DNA of 21,119 nucleotides from NCBI GenBank assembly GCA_964602115.1, contig CAZRQN010000047.1:1-21119 (forward strand). Direction: 5' to 3'. A program made the position numbers and the translations under genes. The DNA is from JANOGU01 sp964602115 (GTDB taxonomy: Bacteria > Pseudomonadota > Alphaproteobacteria > Rhodobacterales > Rhodobacteraceae). This document shows positions 14,959 through 21,119 of the stretch, one piece after another (the stretch's first letter is position 1; every line of letters starts with the position of its first letter). Below the pieces are notes generated by a model, which made no database searches, was not told the DNA's origin, and saw only the letters and a program-made list of their open reading frames with translations.

Positions 14959-15101
14959 CAAGCGGGCCGGTCTGGCAGCCCGAGCCTCTTGCGAGGGCCT
15001 CGATGGCAAAGCCCGACTATTTTGCCTCGCGATGCAAAGGCGGGGTCTCCCCCGCCGGCGGAAAATAGTCGGGCGCCGCCATTGCCAGACCGGACCGCTT
15101 G
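14959..15101. repeat. Triple-nested inverted repeat (143 bp)
   Basis: Three concentric pairs. Outer: CAAGCGGGCCGGTCTGGCA (14959-14977) with its complement at 15083-15101, 18 of 19 paired. Middle: GCCCGACTATTTT (15011-15023) with AAAATAGTCGGGC (15062-15074), 13 of 13. Inner: GGCGGGG (15039-15045) with CCCCGCC (15050-15056) around TCTC. The whole can fold into one long interrupted hairpin. It lies upstream of the DUF2493 gene and downstream of the Toprim gene. No transposase or target duplication is visible. Possible roles: single-strand origin, ssDNA promoter, protein-binding site or a miniature element. Confidence 0.85.
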
Positions 15102-15192
15102 TGGGCCGCTCGCCCCCTCTCGAAGGCCGAAGCGCGGTCCCGCTGATGGAACTGCAGCCTCGTATGCCCATGATGAAGTCGGACCTCTGGGA

Positions 15193-16257
15193 TCACCCGC
15201 TCCGACGGGTCAACTGATCCTGCGTCATGAAGCGGCTGACGTCCTCTGGCGCGAGTTGCACCCGGATATGCGCCCGAAGTGCATCCAGACCGCGGATGGT
15301 CAAATCGTCGTTGAAATCGCCCAACATGGACGAAAGCGTGATCGCCTCGATCCCGACCTCGTGGGCCCGGGCGACCAGGCTATCCCTTGCACCGTCCCCC
15401 GCCGGATCGTTGTCGCGGACGATATAGAGCCTGCGCAGATTTGCCGGAAAGAGGAGGGCTGCGAGATGTCCGGCCGACAGCGCGGCAACCATCGGCATCT
15501 TGGGCAGGGCCTGTCGGAGGGAGAGCACAGTCTCGATCCCCTCCCCCGCTGCCATGACCTCTTTGGCCAGCCCGAACCGGACCGCGTGGCCGAGCAAATC
15601 CCCCATTGCCTTGCGCTGTGTGTCGACAGGTGCCTTTGAGCTGCCATCGCGCGCAAGCCAAGTGCGGTGCACCCCGGTGACCTTGCCTGCGAGGTCGGTG
15701 ACAGAAGCGATCATCGCGGGCCAAGTCTCGGTCTGATCCTCGCCCTGCCCCCAATAGTAGCAGTTCGGGTGGAACTTCAGGGCGCTTGTGTCGCGGAGTT
15801 CTGTGATGCCACGGGACCGTAAATAGGTCGCCGCCAGCGAACCTTTGAGCGGACTGGACATACTGAGGAGCCGCCGCGCCGCTTCTGACGATCCAGAGGG
15901 TGTGGGCGCGAGTTTTGGGGTTGGGGTGTTTGGGATCGGTTCCAGCTGCGGCAGGCTGAGGAAGCGGCGGGCCTCCTCGAGCACGTCGGCGAAATCGCTG
16001 AGCCCAAGGCTTTCGCGGATGACGTCGAGGAGGTCACCGTGAGTTCCTTCAGACGGATCCTGCCATTTGCCAGCGGCACCCTTGCCTGAAGCGGGGCCGG
16101 TGAGGCGAACGAACATCGAGCGCCCTGCCGTGTTGCGGACATCGCCAACCTGCCAATAGTTGCCCTGTCTGCGCCCATTGGAGAGATAGGTTCGGCAAAC
16201 TGCCTCGGCCTGTCCAGCCAGACCTCTTGCAAGCTCAGCGGCATCGTCTCGAGACAT
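15193..16257 (-). CDS. Toprim-domain primase-like protein (DUF7146 type)
   Basis: A 354-residue protein of the plasmid/phage Toprim class. The N-terminal part (about 20-100: GNYWQVGDVRNTAGRSMFVR, GKWQDPSEGTHGDLLDVIRE) matches the primase-like domain that precedes Toprim in many mobile-element proteins. The middle (about 125-200) includes AATYLRSRGI and PAMIASVTDLAGKVTGVHRT. The Toprim fold has its catalytic Glu239 in AAGEGIETVLSL and the metal-binding Asp282/Asp284 in IVRDNDPAGDGA, with GDFNDDL near 313-319. Such proteins are thought to prime DNA synthesis or act on nicked DNA. The frame is open further upstream, but GAGG with 7-bp spacing marks the start at 16257. No helicase domain is attached, so it probably works with other replication proteins. 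Confidence 0.85.
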   Translation of the reverse strand: MSRDDAAELARGLAGQAEAVCRTYLSNGRRQGNYWQVGDVRNTAGRSMFVRLTGPASGKGAAGKWQDPSEGTHGDLLDVIRESLGLSDFADVLEEARRFLSLPQLEPIPNTPTPKLAPTPSGSSEAARRLLSMSSPLKGSLAATYLRSRGITELRDTSALKFHPNCYYWGQGEDQTETWPAMIASVTDLAGKVTGVHRTWLARDGSSKAPVDTQRKAMGDLLGHAVRFGLAKEVMAAGEGIETVLSLRQALPKMPMVAALSAGHLAALLFPANLRRLYIVRDNDPAGDGARDSLVARAHEVGIEAITLSSMLGDFNDDLTIRGLDALRAHIRVQLAPEDVSRFMTQDQLTRRSG

Positions 16258-16612
16258 CAGGCAACCTCTTTCATGGAAATTCTCCCGACCGCGATCCCAT
16301 GGGACAGCCAGGGGGACAGGGCGGGGACGGGGCACTCTCTGACACGCCACAGCCAGATAGGCTGCAGCCGACCTCTTCCTCTCGAGCCAGGGATCGTCGC
16401 CCGAATGGGTGGAGACTGCCGCGGGCTGGCTCCAGTCCGAAGGACCAGGGCCCGGTCCCGGCTGATTGCCGGGAGGCGCCCCGTATCCTGTTCTCGGCTA
16501 ATCAGGAAAGCGGTTTCGGCCCAAAGCAGCCGGCTCGGAGTGCGCAGTTGCTTCAGCGCGACTTCTCGGAAGCGGTCGTTCGTGGCAAAATGCGAAAAAT
16601 CCGATAACTAGG

Positions 16613-16680
16613 TGTCATCAAAGCAAAGGCAGCGAATTGTCATCAAAGGTCCGTCCATGTTGACGGCCATGCCGTCATCA
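16613..16680. repeat. TGTCATCAAAG direct repeats
   Basis: TGTCATCAAAG occurs at 16613-16623 and again exactly at 16638-16648 (25-bp period). A shorter copy, GTCATCA, is at 16674-16680. They lie on one strand just before the gene at 16713 and may be binding sites for a regulator or short iterons. Confidence 0.55.
16661..16677. promoter_or_regulatory. Perfect palindrome upstream of the gene at 16713
   Basis: TGACGGC (16661-16667), CAT, GCCGTCA (16671-16677): a perfect 7-bp inverted repeat overlapping a TTGACG that could be a -35. It resembles a dimeric repressor site about 36 bp from the start codon. Confidence 0.45.
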
Positions 16681-16712
16681 GGTCTGCTTCGGCTTCAAAG
16701 CTAGGCGATAAC

Positions 16713-17639
16713 ATGGTCCACGAGCTGAGACTCTTTTTCACGGATTACCCTCGGCAGATCCTCGAGATGCAGGGGGGGAGGCCAGCCGAGCTGCCCGCGG
16801 GCCTGATGGATCAGCTATTGGACTATCGGGAGCGCTCTCTCGCCATCCTTGAGGACGCCCAGGTCTTCCGGATCGATATCGATGCCTACTGGATGATGAG
16901 CGAGCTGGTCAACGAGATGAAGCGGGAAGGGCTGGACGAGCTTTTCTCCCAGGTTCAGCTGCCATTTCCGACCATGATCATCATGCCACCTCTCGTGGGG
17001 GCGGATGGGATCATGCGACAGAATGACGGCTCCGTCTTGGGTCTCGTCACGCAGGTCGAGGAGGAGATCTACACCCAGCGTTTCGCCATTCGCCAGAACA
17101 CCGTCGGCCCAAGCGCCTGCTGCATGATCACCAAAGGCATGGGAGCCTCGGCCGTCCCGACGCCCACCCAGAAGCTGTTCGAAGCTGTGGGCATGCCAGT
17201 TTCGGATGGCATGATCGATGAAGAACTCGCCATGAATCGAAGCTTCCTTGGGTCGGCCGTCGCGATAGCCACCCTGCTGCGCCATGATGGCATGCTAGAT
17301 TTGCAGAAGGTGTCGCTCCACCCCAGGCACGAGAGGCGCCAAGCTGAGCGGTCCGGCAAAGTGCTTCCTGACACACTCATCACGAAGATCGCCCTCGGCA
17401 ATGCCGGACGCGGCCAAGTCGAGGCCATGAAGGACGACGCGTCGATTGATGGCCGTGAAGGCATGCCTCGAAGAACCCATTGGGTCAGGGGGCACCACAT
17501 GAAAAGTAGGTCTGGCAAGCTCGTCTGGCGCATGCCCCATCTTCGCGGCGCCGGCCCGCTGGTCCCTCAGCTGCGACATGTGACTAGTCCTGCCTCAGCC
17601 AGCGGCTTAACGACAACTCCTCAGCTTGATGATACTTAG
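16713..17639 (+). CDS. Conserved-looking protein of unknown function
   Basis: A 308-residue protein I cannot assign. The N-terminal 110 residues are mostly helical (ELRLFFTDYPRQILEMQGG, LMDQLLDYRERSLAILED). The middle has FPTMIIMPPLVG and a Gly/Thr-rich segment. Residues about 170-205 look helical (MIDEELAMNRSFLGSAVAIA). Near the C-terminus HWVRGHHMKSRSGKLVWRMP (256-275) followed by HLRGAG is a striking His/Arg/Trp-rich motif that I recall, without certainty, from phage and plasmid proteins of unknown role. No signal peptide or clear membrane span. The ribosome site is weak. The coding bias agrees with the backbone rather than with the A+T-rich neighbours. It stands alone, divergent from the Toprim gene and convergent with the ABC-3C operon. 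Confidence 0.68.
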   Translation: MVHELRLFFTDYPRQILEMQGGRPAELPAGLMDQLLDYRERSLAILEDAQVFRIDIDAYWMMSELVNEMKREGLDELFSQVQLPFPTMIIMPPLVGADGIMRQNDGSVLGLVTQVEEEIYTQRFAIRQNTVGPSACCMITKGMGASAVPTPTQKLFEAVGMPVSDGMIDEELAMNRSFLGSAVAIATLLRHDGMLDLQKVSLHPRHERRQAERSGKVLPDTLITKIALGNAGRGQVEAMKDDASIDGREGMPRRTHWVRGHHMKSRSGKLVWRMPHLRGAGPLVPQLRHVTSPASASGLTTTPQLDDT

Positions 17640-17790
17640 ACAGTCCCTCGGGCTACACCTAGCGCATTCTCGAGCCCGCCCAGTGCGGACAGTCGAACTT
17701 GTCACGGTGCTGCGGAGCCGCGATCCGCATAATTGCCGTCCGCGTAGCGCAGCGGCGTCTTACTGTGGGCGCCGGAGCAGACCTTGGCGT

Positions 17791-19011
17791 TCAAAATCTG
17801 ATCCCAAAGAGGCCACCGTTCGGCTCGTCGGAAAGCCGAGTATCCATGATGAAATTGGATGGATCGAAAATAACCTCGCCACTCACTTCTTCCTCGTTTT
17901 TAATCTTTTGCAGATCGTCCGAGTTCATGGCGACTATGTACTGAACGCCCAGCTTTTCACACTTAGCCCTTGCCAGGCTCAGCGCTAGCCCAATCTGCCT
18001 TCCGTCAACACCATCGAAAATGTGGCTGTCGTGCACAAGAAAGCCAGGAAATCGATCATTCTTTATCGCTGCTTCAACTAACAACCAATCGAAGCAGAAA
18101 ACTTGCATATGGTTCTTACCACCACTCTTCTTACCAACAATATCCGTTTCAATGGATAATCCAGCCACGCCGCTAGATTTGCCGATGATAAGCTGACCCG
18201 GCTCATCATAGAGAAACTGCGAAGTCTCCGCAAATATCTGGACTGCAGCCCTTCTCGGCCCTTCACGCTCTAGGACATCTTGCCCAATTAGATCAACAAG
18301 ATCGCTTATCTCGCGCCCTAACCGCTTTCGGTCTTCTTCAACATTCCTAAAGCGCGGAAGCTGTTGGCGTAGGTCCGCCTGTTCCGCCTCCAGCCGATTT
18401 AGGTCAGACTGCAATAGCGTGAGGCGTTCGATCGCCATGCCGGAGCGCAGCAACGCCAGCTTGTCCTTTAAGCTGACTTGAAGTTCACTTATCTGGTTTT
18501 TGCGGCTTGCGAGGCGCTCAGTTGCACTCTTTCTTTCGCGCCTCAGGTGCGCTTCCCGGTTTTTTTCCACTTGTTTATGAAATGCTTCGACTTGCTCGAA
18601 TCTTTTCTTAACTTGGCCTGAGAAGAAAATTCCAACTTGCTCGTACATGCTTCTGAGGTCCGCAACCGAAGCGTCTTCAACTTCTTTAAGGGCAAGATCG
18701 ATATTCTCAACAAGGTCAAGATCTTCTAGGTTCGACTCATTCAAGTCGCGAATACGACTGGTGAGATCGTTCGCAGTGATCTCATGTCGACGATAGCCGT
18801 CCACCACGGACGCAGACGCAACTTCTTTGCGTTTTCCTTCGATTTCGGTATCCAGAAAGTCAAGACGAGCCTGCATCTTGTTGACGTCAAGCGACCCATC
18901 AGTAAGATAACCTCCCTTAATCATTTTCGCCAAAGTATCAGCGTCTTTCTTCTGATCCTTCTTGACCTGCAACTGCTGCGGGAGCCGCCAGTCAAATCCG
19001 AGCAGATATGA
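17791..19011 (-). pseudogene. ABC-3C DUF2326 ATPase, C-terminal fragment (after frameshift)
   Basis: This frame is closed upstream by a TAG at 19014-19012 and continues the protein begun in the other frame. It opens with YLLGFDWRLPQQLQVKKDQK, then a long coiled coil, then the DUF2326 core: KNHMQVFCFDWLLVEAAI and the Walker B-like FPGFLVHDSHIFDGVD near the C-terminus. In ABC-3C systems this ATPase is thought to sense a target and switch on the effector. As it stands the fragment has no ATG start or ribosome site at its beginning; a TTG at 18972 could restart translation but would omit conserved residues. Without the N-terminal P-loop it cannot form an ATPase alone. Composition is clearly more A+T-rich than the backbone genes. 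Confidence 0.82.
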
Positions 19012-19505
19012 CTATCCCAACCCTGTTGGGCGGTGCTGTTCATTACCGGGCTAGCAAAACCACCATTCCGCTCTTTCCGCACAAAGTACGCAAGCAATGC
19101 GCCAAACTTAGGTCCATAGGTTGGCGCCGACTCCTCCTCGCTCAAGCTGAACCAACGCAAAGCCAACTCTCTACGCAAGTTCTTCGGCGTAATGTCTTGC
19201 CCGTCTTTCGATAGGTCATCGGCCTGGGGATTGCTCTTCTTGCAAATTACAAACTCTGAGCCGCCATCAAAGAACTTACCACAGAATTGTGATCCAATAA
19301 TCTCAGACTTGTGAAAGTCATCGTCTGCATTGCGCTTCTCGGCCATCAGGTAATGAACTAGCTCGATAAAACTGGTCTTGCCAGTTCCGTTGCGTGTCTC
19401 TTTCGCACCGGAGTTTTCATGGCGTTCTGCAACAAGGATGTTCAGGCCAGCCTTGAACCGGAGTGACTTGAACGTATCTAGCGTGCTTGATATTTCAATT
19501 ATCAT
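19008..19505 (-). pseudogene. ABC-3C DUF2326 ATPase, N-terminal fragment (before frameshift)
   Basis: Encodes the first part of an SMC/RecN-like ABC ATPase. The P-loop RNGTGKTS is at 38-45 in SLRFKAGLNILVAERHENSG and onward; later LRRELALRWFSLSEEE and LLAYFVRKERNGGF lead to NSTAQQGWDS. After that the sense changes: the frame runs on to a stop at 18923-18921 with unrelated Ser/Arg-rich residues, while the expected continuation is one frame over. Joined, the two fragments would give about 571 residues, the usual length for DUF2326 proteins. The start ATG overlaps the stop of the middle-component gene by 4 bp. A mutation or a sequencing error are both possible. Confidence 0.82.
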
Positions 19506-19744
19506 TGGTTCATCTTCTTTATCAAACCAGATTCAAAACGAACCGCACCAACAGCAAAGAGGAAGTCAATAGAGAGCAAAAACCAGTCAAAGTGAAGCGT
19601 CGAGAGTTCATTTTCTCGCCGACCCGCCTGCAGATCATGAAATAGTCTCGATGCAGTTTTATCTCTGTCGAGGAGCGATAGGATTTCTGCCCCAACACCT
19701 ATCAGCGCGTTCTCCGTCTTTATGTGCTTTGTTGGCATCAACAT
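19502..19744 (-). CDS. ABC-3C middle component (MC6-like)
   Basis: An 80-residue protein, MLMPTKHIKTENALIGVGAE onward, with HFDWFLLSIDFLFAVGAVRF near the C-terminus. This pattern (MPTKHxKxENxLxxxG then FDWFxLxxDxLxxxGAV) is what I recall for the small middle component, type 6, of ABC three-component systems. The middle component is thought to bridge the DUF2326 ATPase and the effector. GGAGGA stands before the ATG at 19744. The gene overlaps the effector gene by 7 bp and the ATPase gene by 4 bp, so all three are translationally coupled. Confidence 0.8.
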   Translation of the reverse strand: MLMPTKHIKTENALIGVGAEILSLLDRDKTASRLFHDLQAGRRENELSTLHFDWFLLSIDFLFAVGAVRFESGLIKKMNQ

Positions 19745-20643
19745 GGCGCATCCTCCGGAACGTTCTCGAACACGTCGCAAGCATCAAGGTAGTATGCGAC
19801 AATCACATAGGCAGCAGCTGCAACAGTCGCATTCTCAGCGCCACCGCAAAAGATCAACAACTTTCCTAAGGTGTCGTCGGCGTCATATCCGAGGTCTTTC
19901 AGTTCTGCATATTTTGCGCGCATTTCAGCCTGCAAGATAGATGCATTCTGTGGATTGCTCATGCCTGAAAGATAACGGTCAACAACATCAATGTGTGGCC
20001 GTGCCCGGCGAATGTTGTGCTTCGAGTCGGGGCTAAGCTTGTTGTAGTCAAGCTTGGCCTCATCTGGAATATCCCCAAAGGTGTTTGGCTCAGGATCGAC
20101 TGTCCTTGCAGCGATTATGCGCTTTAAAAGTGGTCTGATGTGTTCCATCTGAACGTCATTGAAATTTAGGCTTGCCGACGGGTAGATGTCGATCAATTGC
20201 TGGAGGGTCAGCTTGTCGTGTAGTTCATCTTTCAGGAAGTTTCGCGTACCTGTCAGTACTTTGATTGCGGGGTACTGCCTTCTGACTTCCTCTAGTTCAT
20301 CGCTTACTGCCGTTGTAATGCCATCTGCGTTGTTATGAACAAACATCCACTCCTTCAGACTTGGCCAGAAACCTACTACCTCTGGAAAGCTGTCTGCGAT
20401 TTTGGCCTTTGCCTTAGTTGCAAAAGTCGCGGGCGACTCTGGGGCGTAGCATTGGAAGATGGTTTCTGTCGAAATTCGTCGTCCATCGCTCTTTTTATCG
20501 CCACTCTTTCCGCCGGCCTTGATCAGTTCAAAGTCGTTGCCATAGACCCGGGAAGCCATCGATGCAAACCAGCCTTCAAACTTGGTCTGGTTCATGGTGG
20601 CGAATGAGTTGTCGAAGTAGGTATCGAAGTCGGTTTTCTTCAT
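19738..20643 (-). CDS. ABC-3C effector with putative nuclease domain and C-terminal ABC-3C domain
   Basis: A 301-residue protein. The N-terminal 110 residues resemble a restriction-endonuclease-like (PD-(D/E)XK) effector: FDTYFDNSFATMNQTKFEGW, then ELIKAGGKSGDKKSDGRRIS with Glu39, Asp49 and Asp53, then TIFQCYAPE with Gln64. The usual catalytic lysine position appears to be Tyr66. The middle is helical. The C-terminal part (LGYDADDTLGKLLIFCGGAE, VIVAYYLDACDVFENVP) matches the domain that ties effectors to ABC-3C ATPases, by memory the CTD7 class. The start is the ATG at 20643; a GGAGAGG lies farther upstream than ideal. First gene of the presumed defence operon and intact. The nuclease call is inferred from motifs only. 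Confidence 0.76.
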   Translation of the reverse strand: MKKTDFDTYFDNSFATMNQTKFEGWFASMASRVYGNDFELIKAGGKSGDKKSDGRRISTETIFQCYAPESPATFATKAKAKIADSFPEVVGFWPSLKEWMFVHNNADGITTAVSDELEEVRRQYPAIKVLTGTRNFLKDELHDKLTLQQLIDIYPSASLNFNDVQMEHIRPLLKRIIAARTVDPEPNTFGDIPDEAKLDYNKLSPDSKHNIRRARPHIDVVDRYLSGMSNPQNASILQAEMRAKYAELKDLGYDADDTLGKLLIFCGGAENATVAAAAYVIVAYYLDACDVFENVPEDAPC

Positions 20644-20715
20644 ACTCAAGTTGTGCCTCTCCTTCGCTGGATCACCACATCTTGTGCTCGGACGACCTCT
20701 TGGCAACCTTAGTTG

Positions 20716-20744
20716 GTTATGCAGTAGATGTGCAGAGTCGGCAA
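20716..20744 (-). promoter_or_regulatory. Candidate promoter of the ABC-3C operon
   Basis: On the minus strand TTGCCG (20744-20739), 17 bp, CATAAC (20721-20716). It would start transcripts near 20709, about 65 bases before the effector start. Both boxes are moderate matches. Confidence 0.38.
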
Positions 20745-21027
20745 TATCCGTTTTCGGTGCGTCTGCAGTGCTTCGGCCAGCCAACATGGCTACTGGTACA
20801 TGAACGCGGCACCATCGAAACTCGGCTTGTGGCAACGCCTGCTATAGCTTCGCTGCAGCCTCGCTCGCCTGTTCCCCATCAACCACGAACAAGCCCCCTC
20901 AATCAGCGCTCGAGGCTTGTTCAATGGCTGCTTTCGCCGGGTGCTGCAACCGCCGTGCGCACCGGCATCCGTCCGCTCTCCTCGTTCGCGTCGGAGTCCG
21001 TTCGCTCGGCGGCCGTCTGAACCCATC

Positions 21028-21051
21028 GGCCCCGGTCTTTTGACCGGGGCC
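21028..21051 (-). terminator. Strong hairpin after the DUF736-like gene
   Basis: GGCCCCGGTC (21028-21037) and GACCGGGGCC (21042-21051) form a perfect 10-bp stem with a 4-base loop. It begins 13 bases after the stop codon of the leftward gene. There is no T-tract downstream, so it may end transcription inefficiently or protect the message end. Confidence 0.6.
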
Positions 21052-21064
21052 GTGGTGGTAGTGG

Positions 21065-21119
21065 TCAGTCGCCGCGGCGGGTGGGGCGGGACCAGATCAG
21101 GCTCGAGCCCTCGCCGTCC
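21065..21119 (-). CDS. DUF736-like protein, C-terminal end only (runs off right edge)
   Basis: Only the last 17 complete codons are present, reading DGEGSSLIWSRPTRRGD then TGA. This ending resembles DUF736 proteins, small basic proteins common on alphaproteobacterial plasmids near replication, partition and transfer genes. A strong hairpin follows the stop. With so few residues the family call is tentative, but the neighbourhood (Toprim, DUF2493, mobilisation genes) is where such genes are usually found. Confidence 0.45.
   Translation of the reverse strand, partial: DGEGSSLIWSRPTRRGD

Larger units (their letters stand above)
16258..16712. other. Gene-free interval with regulatory-looking repeats
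   Basis: 455 bp between divergent genes. The open frames here (for example 16273-16611 on the plus strand) are rich in Arg, Ser and Cys and look non-coding. The part next to the rightward gene holds the TGTCATCA repeats and palindrome listed separately; nothing recognised in 16280-16610. Confidence 0.5.
20644..21064. other. Non-coding interval between ABC-3C operon and DUF736-like gene
   Basis: 421 bp with no convincing gene; frames on both strands are short and rich in Arg, Ser and Pro. It contains the candidate ABC-3C promoter, a 9-bp inverted repeat GAACAAGCC/GGCTTGTTC (20887-20895 and 20914-20922) and the hairpin at 21028-21051. Composition shifts back to G+C-rich near 20,770, so the right border of the ABC-3C insertion probably lies between about 20,690 and 20,880. 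Confidence 0.45.

Noticed and set aside
16273..16611. A possible small gene between the Toprim gene and the gene at 16713
   Set aside because: Arg/Ser/Cys-rich, no ribosome site, competing frame on the same strand; looks non-coding.
17735..17790. tRNA-like stretch GCGTAGCGCAGCGG, a possible attachment-site remnant
   Set aside because: It resembles a D-arm, but no anticodon stem, T-arm or acceptor pairing follows, and no second copy is seen at the other side of the ABC-3C island.
19008..19016. Programmed ribosomal frameshift in the ABC-3C ATPase
   Set aside because: No slippery heptamer or following pseudoknot-like structure was seen, and conserved residues seem to be missing at the junction.
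1..21119. CRISPR arrays, rRNA genes, insertion sequences and integrases
   Set aside because: No regularly spaced identical repeats, rRNA-like stretches, transposase or recombinase motifs were found on either strand by reading.

Overview
The window reads as an accessory or plasmid-type region of a high-GC alphaproteobacterium, most likely in or near the Rhodobacterales. This rests on protein families and base composition only, not on a marker gene. Plasmid or integrative-element backbone genes are interrupted by two cargo blocks.

Region 1 (1-4,793) is the mobilisation and backbone end. A leftward relaxase (only its N-terminus is in the window) and a MobC-like accessory protein overlap by 4 bp. 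Just upstream is a strong oriT candidate: an RP4-like nic sequence, a short pre-nic inverted repeat and a long nested hairpin (876-1000). Rightward of it come about 830 bp without genes, holding iteron-like repeats, then a translationally coupled pair resembling Agrobacterium VirC1 (ParA-type ATPase) and VirC2. After these lie a small exported protein, a small hypothetical protein, a stand-alone WGR-domain protein and a bactofilin.

Region 2 (4,987-13,778) is a carbohydrate uptake and catabolism cargo cluster built around one divergent promoter. Leftward: GntR regulator, ROK sugar kinase, SIS-domain isomerase/deglycase-like protein and GMC flavin oxidoreductase. Rightward: a complete CUT1-type ABC importer (binding protein, two permeases, ATPase). 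The importer would bring in a sugar, perhaps an amino sugar or sugar-amine conjugate, and the leftward enzymes would phosphorylate, isomerise or oxidise it. The substrate cannot be read from sequence.

Region 3 (13,965-17,639) returns to backbone-type genes: a DUF2493/SLOG protein, a triple-nested inverted repeat, a Toprim-domain primase-like protein, and a rightward gene of unknown function preceded by repeats and a palindrome.

Region 4 (17,791-20,643) is visibly more A+T-rich and encodes an ABC three-component (ABC-3C) presumed defence system: a nuclease-like effector with a C-terminal ABC-3C domain, a middle component, and a DUF2326 ATPase. The ATPase gene is split by a frameshift near 19,008-19,016, so this copy looks disabled unless the base call is wrong. 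The window ends in the C-terminus of a DUF736-like protein, another plasmid-backbone family. Region 4 therefore probably sits as an insertion inside a backbone block. No rRNA, tRNA, CRISPR array, transposase or integrase gene was seen.
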